A stretch of DNA of 19,485 bases from Moraxellaceae bacterium AER2_44_116 (GTDB lineage Bacteria > Pseudomonadota > Gammaproteobacteria > Pseudomonadales > Moraxellaceae), in contig VIAD01000025.1 of NCBI GenBank assembly GCA_006546595.1, positions 1-19,485 of the forward strand, read 5' to 3'. This document shows positions 14,638 to 19,485 of the stretch, one piece after another (positions within the stretch are counted from its first letter, which is position 1; every line of letters begins with the position of its first letter). The position numbers and the translations under genes are program-made. Below the pieces are notes generated by a model that was not told the DNA's origin, did not search any database, and saw only the letters and a list, made by a program, of their open reading frames with translations.

Positions 14638-14862
14638 GAGATGTTAAACATCCCATCACCACGGAAGGCGAATCAATGGTGACAGGTTAAGCAGGGTTCG
14701 CCTTACCAGTCTCAAGAGCTGGCGAGCCTTTCGGCTCCCCCACCCAACCCGTCATAACAGACGTGCAGGCAGATTGAGCACAAAAAAATACCGCAGAGCG
14801 CGGTATATTTTGCTCTTGAGAATACGCAGGAGGCGAAGCCTGACCACTCAATGAGGAGTGAT
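14638..14862 (-). promoter_or_regulatory. Structured 5' leader of the zinc-finger/nuclease cassette
   Basis: The predicted leader (transcription start near 14862, ATG at 14625) contains successive hairpins in RNA sense: AGGC-TTC-GCCT (about 14841-14831); the intrinsic terminator at 14806-14788; GAGCC-GAAA-GGCTC with a GNRA-type tetraloop (14737-14724); CCAG/CTGG with an inner CTC-TT-GAG (14722-14706); AAGGCGAA/TTCGCCTT (14704-14665); and GATGTT-T-AACATC (14652-14640) next to the ribosome-binding site. Five or six stems in 225 nt suggest a cis-regulatory RNA. It matches no riboswitch class I know. Confidence 0.5.
14776..14815 (-). terminator. Intrinsic terminator in the cassette leader (attenuator-like)
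   Basis: On the minus strand ATACCGC (14806-14800), loop GCTCT, GCGGTAT (14794-14788), then seven T residues: a textbook intrinsic terminator, flanked by an outer GAGCA/TGCTC pairing. It lies about 55 nt after the predicted start of transcription and 150 nt before the first gene. An upstream AGAGC (14816-14812) can pair with the GCTCT of the loop, a possible antiterminator. Confidence 0.75.
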
Positions 14863-14868
14863 ATTGGC

Positions 14869-14897
14869 AGAATAGCGTTATAATAAGTATGCGTCAA
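14869..14897 (-). promoter_or_regulatory. Promoter of the zinc-finger/nuclease/NYN/LOTUS cassette
   Basis: On the minus strand TTGACG (14897-14892) is separated by exactly 17 bp from TATTCT (14874-14869). Both boxes are close to the sigma-70 consensus. It is the only good leftward promoter found between the lipoprotein gene and the cassette. Confidence 0.6.
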
Positions 14898-15140
14898 GCC
14901 GATTAATACTTATTTTTAAGTTGTTTTTTATCGCTATTTTATGGAGTTATTTCATTGACAGCCGAATTGACTATTGAAAATTAAACGTTTGAACAATCAA
15001 TGTTATTATTTTTAGTATTATTTCTGATCAGAAGAATATGTATTTTTATGATTAATTTTTAAAGGTATCATTTATCTGAAATACGCATCATCCATAAATA
15101 ATCTCTATAAATTTTAATATGTCATTCAATCTCATAAAAT
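14898..15140. other. AT-rich gene-free stretch between cassette promoter and backbone
   Basis: No open frame of useful length is seen. A rightward TATAAT (14879-14884) lies at its left edge and a strong rightward terminator at its right (15141-15172), so a non-coding transcript of about 280 nt is possible, but there is no convincing -35 box. Confidence 0.4.
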
Positions 15141-15172
15141 AGCCTCTTTAAAATCACTCAAGAGGCTTTTTT
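15141..15172. terminator. Bidirectional intrinsic terminator after the lipoprotein gene
   Basis: A perfect 8-bp stem AGCCTCTT/AAGAGGCT (15141-15148 and 15160-15167) with an 11-nt loop, followed on the plus strand by TTTTTTATTTTT. In the leftward direction it ends in TATTTTAT and lies about 50 nt past the stop of the lipoprotein gene, so it probably separates the mobilization operon from the accessory cassette. Confidence 0.75.
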
Positions 15173-15219
15173 ATTTTTAATGGATTCATCACTGCGTATG
15201 ACAATAGACAAGTTTATGA

Positions 15220-16158
15220 TTAAAAATTAAAACTATCGTCTAGCATTTTCTTTATTTCCGCGGCTTCTTCGTCCATTTTTTGTAGCTTTTCGGTCTCTTT
15301 TTTTAGCTGTAATTGCTCATCTATTTCTTGCTGTTCTTTGATGCGCTCAAGTCGTTCTTCGTCTATTTTGCATTGTACGGCCTGTTCCTGTTGCCGTATT
15401 TTTTCGGCTATTTCACGTTCATGACTTTGTTGTAGGTATTGCTTTTCTTCCGTCTTTTTTTGCCGTTTGTAATCCCATTGTCGATACAAATTAATTATTT
15501 TCTCGTGAAAAACAAAGGCTGACAGAGCTAATACTATCAGTATAAAGAGCTTGGGAATCCAAAAAAAGAAAGGGATATCTCGATGCATAATTGCCCTTCG
15601 ATCTTGTCCTTGCCAATTTGCAGCTAAGTAGGGATTGGCTGGCAGCCAAAATGGCGAGTACGGCAGTTCGATGATGGTCGGCTGATCAAAATGAAAATAT
15701 TGGTTCATCGTGTGGCGTAAGACATAGACGTTCACCCCGTTTTCACGTTCTTTTTCGCCGTCAGCTTTCGCATGCATCCATTGATCCAGTTCTAAACAGC
15801 GTGGAATTTCCCACTCTTTATTTGCATTGCAGGTTTCAATCGCCTGCCATAAATCTTCTGCTTCCTGTCGACGATCGTCACAACGTGGACTTTTAGTGAT
15901 CAGCGTGGGGGCGGGTTTAAACATATCAGATGGGGTCTGTTGTAATGCTTTTTCTTGTTTAAGATGCTGTGCTTCTTGGAGTGCGCATGCCATTAACGCG
16001 AGGTTCAATGCAGGCAAATTAGGCGATAACCAGTTAATTTTACCCGTATAAATCATCTCATCTAATTCGTGAGGAGTCCGATTAACATCTACTTGGGGGC
16101 AACCCGCAAGTAACAAACTGATGGATATTGCGGCAACAGTAACGAAACTTTTAAGCAT
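15220..16158 (-). CDS. Lipoprotein with one membrane segment and a cytoplasmic coiled coil
   Basis: 312 residues, no recognised family. A lipoprotein signal is clear: a hydrophobic N-terminus with lipobox LLAGC and the lipidated cysteine at C20. A polar region (20-196), presumably periplasmic, holds several further cysteines (C58, C93, C110, C121). A transmembrane helix (about 196-218, FFFWIPKLFILIVLALSAFVF) follows, then a long, highly charged coiled coil (about 228-310, rich in E, K, Q, R). The predicted layout is lipid anchor, periplasmic domain, one span and a cytosolic coiled coil, unusual for a lipoprotein. Its ATG overlaps the stop of the MobC-like gene by one base, with AGGA just upstream, so the two are translationally coupled. 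In CloDF13-type systems the relaxase works with a membrane coupling protein; this one has no ATPase motif, so it might be an accessory or docking factor. Confidence 0.7.
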   Translation of the reverse strand: MLKSFVTVAAISISLLLAGCPQVDVNRTPHELDEMIYTGKINWLSPNLPALNLALMACALQEAQHLKQEKALQQTPSDMFKPAPTLITKSPRCDDRRQEAEDLWQAIETCNANKEWEIPRCLELDQWMHAKADGEKERENGVNVYVLRHTMNQYFHFDQPTIIELPYSPFWLPANPYLAANWQGQDRRAIMHRDIPFFFWIPKLFILIVLALSAFVFHEKIINLYRQWDYKRQKKTEEKQYLQQSHEREIAEKIRQQEQAVQCKIDEERLERIKEQQEIDEQLQLKKETEKLQKMDEEAAEIKKMLDDSFNF

Positions 16159-16940
16159 TATTCGTCCTGCATTAATTTAAAAACGAGTTGTTTGACGAGT
16201 GTCGGCGGCAGGTCAATTTGCTCAACAATATGATAATGGCCTCGATTATTTTCTTGCCAACGATTCACGGCAGGCTGTTTAAACGCCGCCTCATAGCGAC
16301 TTTGAATAGCAGGGGAATCCGTCGCAATGACAAAAAAATGATACAGTTTGCTGTCTAATGCTTGATGAATCCGCAAGACAAAATCATCTAATTTTCGTGA
16401 CCATTTGGCAGATAATTCGACCTCGACACCAATGCTTCGGTTGTCTTTTAATTGCCAAATGACATCGGGGATTTTGAATTTATTATAGACTGAAGTACTG
16501 ACTTGTCGCTCTGTCAAAAAGTCCACTATTTTCCCGTCATCTAAGCTTTTAAACGTCGCAATTTGGGCAAGAACATGATGTCGAATCAATGCTTGATTTA
16601 CTTTATAGGCATTGCTTTCTTTGTACTCATACACCTCCAATGCTTCTCGCTCTGCGGTTTGCAAGCCTATCTCAGAGAGTGTATAGAAGAATTTAGGCGA
16701 GCCTGTGATAGTCTTCGTTTCGACAAGATATCCGCGATTGACTAAGCTTTTTGCATAAGTATGTGCTTGTTGACCGCTAAGCAAATGAATCACTTTTTCA
16801 GTTGTAAAGCCCCAACGGTAAATCCAGTCCAAGGTCTTTTTTAGTTTTTCTTTCGCTCGATTTTGAGGCGATTGGCCGTCTAAAAAGTCATGGGGGTTGA
16901 CTGTTTTTCGCGTCGTGACTAAATCCATCTTTCTCTTCAT
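16158..16940 (-). CDS. mobC: MobC-like (Replic_Relax/MOB_C) plasmid mobilization protein
   Basis: About 260 residues. The N-terminal half is a winged helix (roughly 20-95: KKTLDWIYRWGFTTEKVIHLL ... RGYLVETKTITGSPKFFYTLSEIG). The C-terminal half has the restriction-nuclease-like signature of the MOB_C/Replic_Relax group: KIPDVIWQL, then SIGVEVELSAKW, giving PD...ExE...K (D159, E173, E175, K179 from the ATG at 16940). CloDF13 MobC, of this group, is the relaxase that nicks oriT for mobilization. The frame is open to 17156, but that extension runs through a large palindrome and hairpin DNA and is unlikely to be coding; the ATG at 16928, with AAGAG close by, is an alternative start. The palindrome upstream is a candidate oriT or operator. 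The lipoprotein gene follows with a 1-nt overlap. Confidence 0.75.
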   Translation of the reverse strand: MKRKMDLVTTRKTVNPHDFLDGQSPQNRAKEKLKKTLDWIYRWGFTTEKVIHLLSGQQAHTYAKSLVNRGYLVETKTITGSPKFFYTLSEIGLQTAEREALEVYEYKESNAYKVNQALIRHHVLAQIATFKSLDDGKIVDFLTERQVSTSVYNKFKIPDVIWQLKDNRSIGVEVELSAKWSRKLDDFVLRIHQALDSKLYHFFVIATDSPAIQSRYEAAFKQPAVNRWQENNRGHYHIVEQIDLPPTLVKQLVFKLMQDE

Positions 16941-16961
16941 TCGTACTGATAGTGTCGTGTA

Positions 16962-17024
16962 TTTTATCATGATTCCTTTCATATGTATTTTCAAATAAGA
17001 TATATGAAATAAATCATGATAAAA
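16962..17024. repeat. 63-bp interrupted palindrome upstream of the MobC-like gene (candidate oriT/operator)
   Basis: A perfect 13-bp inverted repeat TTTTATCATGATT/AATCATGATAAAA (16962-16974 and 17012-17024) encloses a second perfect 8-bp one TTTCATAT/ATATGAAA (16977-16984 and 17002-17009). Both share the centre at 16993. The structure lies 22 bp upstream of the preferred start codon. Its size, symmetry and AT-richness fit a relaxosome binding site or an operator of the mob operon. Confidence 0.6.
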
Positions 17025-17040
17025 AGAATGAAATACTACG

Positions 17041-17545
17041 TCTTGCTCTGCAAGACTGCGCCTTTTGAAAGTCACCGTTATGGGCAACTCTGCGAGTTGA
17101 CGACTAGGGTCGCAAACCCATAACTGCCAAGTCTGGACGACCTGTCTGCCTTTCAACGTTGCCCTCGCGCCGAGATTTCGGCTACGGCGATTCTAAGGAA
17201 TCTTGTGGGGGATGCCCGCGCGCTGCGCGGCTACCCCTGTCGGGGGCTACACTGCATAGTCTACTTACGTAGTCTATTTCGTTTGGAGCCGCTAACGCAG
17301 CCCTCGACCCTGAACGGGTCGACCTACTTCACTACGTTCGTACATCGCTTTTGCGATGCCCAACAGAGGTAGCCGCGCTCCACTTGGCATCCCGGGGCTT
17401 CGCCCCCCACTCCCTATCAGCCCTCTTGGGAGGCCTTACCTTCCGACGACGCCTCTGGCTGTCGGAGGCCACGTGAGCGGCTCCCCCCTGCATCGTGTTT
17501 AGGAACACGATGTGGCTGCGGACGCGAGTCCTTGCCCCCGCTCTG
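17041..17545. other. GC-rich hairpin array
   Basis: About 500 bp, much richer in GC than its flanks, with a dense series of stems: TCTTG/CAAGA (17041-17055); GTTATGGG/CCCATAAC (17077-17124) enclosing CAACT/AGTTG; GATTC/GAATC (17189-17202); CCGCGC/GCGCGG (17216-17230); CCCC/GGGG (17234-17245); CGACCC/GGGTCG (17305-17321); CATCGC/GCGATG (17343-17358); GGGGC-TTC-GCCCC (17394-17406); CCGAC/GTCGG (17443-17465); and CATCGTGTT/AACACGATG (17491-17512). Longer inverted copies also occur, such as GCGCGGCTACC (17224-17234) with GGTAGCCGCGC (17368-17378). The minus-strand open frame at 17332-17595 is Arg-rich and not protein-like. Candidates are an oriT/leading region, a single-strand origin, or a structured RNA. 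Confidence 0.65.
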
Positions 17546-17599
17546 CGGCACCCCAACAGCAAAGGCGATGGGCGATTAATGAGTGTCGATGGCAAATAG

Positions 17600-18000
17600 T
17601 TTGGCAGGTTTAAATGGTTGTATTTTTACTAATTTAGGATAAGGAGTGACTTTTATTTTTTGCCATAAAAGTCAAGTCCGAACAATTTTAATTTAACTAG
17701 TTTCTGTTTTATTTTTGGGTTTTGGTAATACATAGGCTGTGTGTTTTCAACGATTATTTTGATGTATCTTAATCAGGTTTAGCGTTGAAAAAGCATCATC
17801 AAAATATGCCCATGTCGCAATGGTCTACGATTGCTTTGAAAGAATTTTAAGTGGTGTCTGGTGTAGTTTATTTTGACCGCGTCAAATGGACATTGATGTT
17901 TGTGCACCATAAATTGGGGTGGATAAAATTGTATAACTTTCAACAGGTCAATGTTAAGGACAACTTTGATTCGTCGACGGGTACTGCTACCTTTGACTAA
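17600..18000. other. Gene-free DNA downstream of rep with one strong inverted repeat
   Basis: No gene is seen. A perfect 10-bp inverted repeat TGACTTTTAT/ATAAAAGTCA (17647-17656 and 17665-17674) with an 8-nt loop is the only clear structure. It could be a terminator-like hairpin or a protein-binding site. Confidence 0.5.
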
Positions 18001-18050
18001 AAATACGAGTTACGTAGTTAAAACTCGTATTTCACCCTCATTTTCTCGTC
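18001..18050. repeat. Solitary exact iteron joined to an inverted repeat, downstream of rep
   Basis: Bases 18030-18050 are identical over all 21 positions to the iteron unit found at 19416-19478, in the same orientation, about 1.4 kb away on the other side of rep. Its left end merges with a perfect 10-bp inverted repeat AAATACGAGT/ACTCGTATTT (18001-18010 and 18023-18032). Seen from rep, this hairpin lies about 64 nt past the stop codon and may be a weak terminator. The iteron could be a second Rep-binding site used for looping or copy control. Confidence 0.7.
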
Positions 18051-18095
18051 TTTGTACTTTTCGTTGGTTTGGTAAAACTGCGGCCTTTTCACGCT

Positions 18096-19325
18096 TTAAA
18101 TCACATTGTTTTCTCTCAGTAGGATTATAAACTGAGATGTAAACATCGGCTTTTCTTCTGGCCTGACTTTTGCGTTTTTCCATATTGACCTAAGAGCTGA
18201 GTTTATACTTGATGAAAACATATCTCTCATTGCTTCTTGCGTAGACTCACTCAGAGTCCAAAACTTTTCTAATGCATCCCGTGTTTCTTGTTTCGACTTT
18301 TCTTTGACTTCCAATTCTCTTTCTTCTTTTCGTTGGATATCTTCGGTCTTGGCTTTTTCTATTTCATCTAGCTCTCGTAAGCTATCCTCCCAGCCCTTGC
18401 CTGCATCTGCGTCAAGACAAGTGGCTAAATAAGCAATTATGCTTTTAACATGCCCCTGCTTTTGCATGGCAAGGGTATAGGCTATGTTACGTAAAATACG
18501 ATTCTTGCCAAATTTTCGCACCCATTTTAAAGCTGTTTCTTCGGTAATACCTATGGATGTCAACGCAGCGGCTGCTTCGGTAATTTCTTTATCATTACTC
18601 ACTTGTAGAGGTTGATCTACTACATGAACTTTAGGTTTAGCTATAATTTTAATGGATGTGATCTTCCGTCCAGACTTTAAATACTCACAGTTAATAATAC
18701 TCAAATCAGTTACTTCATTTATCTCTTGTAATGCTGGATTTATTACAAATCGACTAAAATCATTAAATCTAGTATATTCTGAATCCTCAATATTAAACTT
18801 TCTTCTTAATTCGACTAAATTATATTTCATCCAAAACTCGCCTCCCCCTCCTTGATTTTGTCGCATTTTTAGAAGCTCGTAAAATCTAATAGAGTACTTA
18901 CTTTTACTCAATTCAAAAGCGTAGTTAGAAAGATATCCGGTATATCTTTCTTTTAATTGTAATAAATATGGTTTTAGTGACTTATCGAAACGTAATAATA
19001 TTTCTCCTTTCCCTTCTATGTATTCAACGTAAGAAAACCAAGTGGCATAACGTTTCCTTTCACCCTCACTAATCTCAATTCCCATCCTTAACAGGCTTTT
19101 TGCAGACTCGTGTGTTCTTGCGTATAAATCTTTTCCATTTTCAATACCAAACATCTTGGCAAGATCGTCGACCTGAACAATGTAGTCTTTAAAATCTTCA
19201 TCATCAGGTCTTATTGTTGTTAATAGTGTCGAAACAAGGCGTTGTTCATTCACCGAAAGCTTATATTTCGCCTCTATCAAATCGTTACTTTTACGGATAA
19301 CCGTGATGTTTTTTTCCTTTTCCAT
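18096..19325 (-). CDS. rep: Plasmid replication initiator, Rep_3 superfamily
   Basis: Initiates theta replication by binding iterons as a monomer; dimers usually repress rep. 409 residues from the ATG at 19325 (AAGG about 9 nt upstream). The first winged helix spans about 10-125 (SNDLIEAKYKLSVNEQRLVS, VDDLAKMFG, RTHESAKSLLRMGI) and the second about 130-230 (LSKSKYSIRFYELLK, YNLVELRRKFNI, FSRFVINPALQEIN), with KSGRKITSIKIIAK closing the DNA-binding part. The C-terminal extension is long and helical, with a charged probable coiled coil near 312-353. The frame stays open to the window edge only because the 21-bp iterons contain no stop (a repeating seven-residue KDEKMRV), so the longer version is rejected. 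Iterons lie upstream, with one copy downstream. Confidence 0.95.
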   Translation of the reverse strand: MEKEKNITVIRKSNDLIEAKYKLSVNEQRLVSTLLTTIRPDDEDFKDYIVQVDDLAKMFGIENGKDLYARTHESAKSLLRMGIEISEGERKRYATWFSYVEYIEGKGEILLRFDKSLKPYLLQLKERYTGYLSNYAFELSKSKYSIRFYELLKMRQNQGGGGEFWMKYNLVELRRKFNIEDSEYTRFNDFSRFVINPALQEINEVTDLSIINCEYLKSGRKITSIKIIAKPKVHVVDQPLQVSNDKEITEAAAALTSIGITEETALKWVRKFGKNRILRNIAYTLAMQKQGHVKSIIAYLATCLDADAGKGWEDSLRELDEIEKAKTEDIQRKEERELEVKEKSKQETRDALEKFWTLSESTQEAMRDMFSSSINSALRSIWKNAKVRPEEKPMFTSQFIILLRENNVI

Positions 19326-19376
19326 GTGTAAGTACCTTGCGTTATTTTTGGCTATTTGACTGGCGACATGAACGTC

Positions 19377-19399
19377 AGTATACACAAAAACGAGAAAAT
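19377..19399 (-). promoter_or_regulatory. rep -10 box with inverted half-iteron
   Basis: On the minus strand TATACT (19382-19377) is a good -10 box about 52 nt before the rep ATG; no clear -35 was found. Bases 19390-19399 are the reverse complement of ATTTTCTCGT, ten consecutive bases of the iteron, so an inverted half-site lies in the promoter spacer. This is the arrangement used by many iteron plasmids for Rep-dimer autorepression. Confidence 0.55.
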
Positions 19400-19415
19400 A
19401 AAATACAAACTCGTC

Positions 19416-19485
19416 TTTCACCCTCATTTTCTCGTCTTTCACCCTCATTTTCTCGTCTTTCACCCTCATTTTCTCGTCTTTCACC
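19416..19485. repeat. Iteron array (origin of replication), cut by the window edge
   Basis: Three perfect tandem copies of a 21-bp unit, each beginning TTTCACCCTC and ending ATTTTCTCGTC, at 19416-19436, 19437-19457 and 19458-19478, plus the first 7 bases of a fourth. There is no spacing between units, and 21 bp equals two helical turns, so Rep monomers would bind on one face. The AT-rich unwinding region and DnaA boxes are not seen and probably lie beyond the edge. Confidence 0.93.

Noticed and set aside
14640..14900. Retron or group II intron RNA
   Set aside because: The leader is hairpin-rich, but there is no reverse transcriptase in the window and no recognisable domain V-type sequence.
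16941..17156. N-terminal extension of the MobC-like gene
   Set aside because: It reads through the 63-bp palindrome and part of the hairpin array, and the residues look unlike the family.
17332..17595. 87-residue minus-strand open frame
   Set aside because: It lies wholly in the GC-rich hairpin array, is dominated by Arg, Ala and Gly, and has no ribosome-binding site.
19326..19484. N-terminal extension of Rep to the window edge
   Set aside because: It translates the tandem 21-bp iterons into a KDEKMRV repeat; the ATG at 19325 with a ribosome-binding sequence and family-typical N-terminus is a far better start.
19416..19485. CRISPR-like repeats
   Set aside because: The 21-bp units are directly contiguous with no spacers, next to a Rep_3 gene: these are iterons.

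Overview
The window looks like part of a mobilizable plasmid, or plasmid-derived island, of a low-GC Gammaproteobacterium. The evidence is an iteron-type Rep_3 initiator at the right end, a probable MobC-type (Replic_Relax) mobilization protein, and metabolic genes of gammaproteobacterial type (AlaA-like transaminase, YpeA-like acetyltransferase, ATP-type PEP carboxykinase). The genus cannot be fixed from sequence alone. The sequence stops inside a 21-bp repeat array and does not join to its own start, so it is not a closed circle as given.

Left block (1-8088): an AT-rich leader, two small unknown genes on the minus strand, then a metabolic block. The block holds pckA, a spermidine-synthase-like methyltransferase-fold protein, a small ribbon-helix-helix regulator, a minus-strand operon alaA-like > GNAT > malic enzyme, and a DUF1275/YoaK-type membrane protein. 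PckA (oxaloacetate/PEP), malic enzyme (malate/pyruvate) and the alanine transaminase (pyruvate/alanine) all act at the C3/C4 node. The block is flanked by two direct copies of a 34-bp sequence (414-447 and 8055-8088, 30/34 identical), which suggests it was captured as a unit. pckA and the divergent small genes share an almost perfectly symmetric promoter (1140-1180).

Middle block (8124-14897): accessory DNA read entirely on the minus strand apart from one remnant. From upstream to downstream it has a structured leader with a promoter and an intrinsic terminator (attenuator-like); a multi-zinc-finger protein overlapping a Vsr/PD-(D/E)XK-like nuclease; an NYN-domain RNase overlapping a protein that appears to carry four LOTUS/OST-HTH-type winged-helix modules; and a hipBA-type pair whose hipA is frameshifted near its 3' end. 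Two further reading-frame breaks fall between domains that are usually fused. I read this as a candidate, poorly described nucleic-acid-targeting cassette, possibly defensive. The function is inferred, not shown.

Right block (14898-19485): a plasmid backbone, with a lipoprotein/transmembrane/coiled-coil protein translationally coupled to the MobC-like protein; a 63-bp interrupted palindrome and a roughly 500-bp GC-rich array of hairpins upstream of it (candidate oriT or structured RNA region); and the rep gene with iterons upstream, one exact iteron copy downstream, and an inverted half-iteron in the putative rep promoter.
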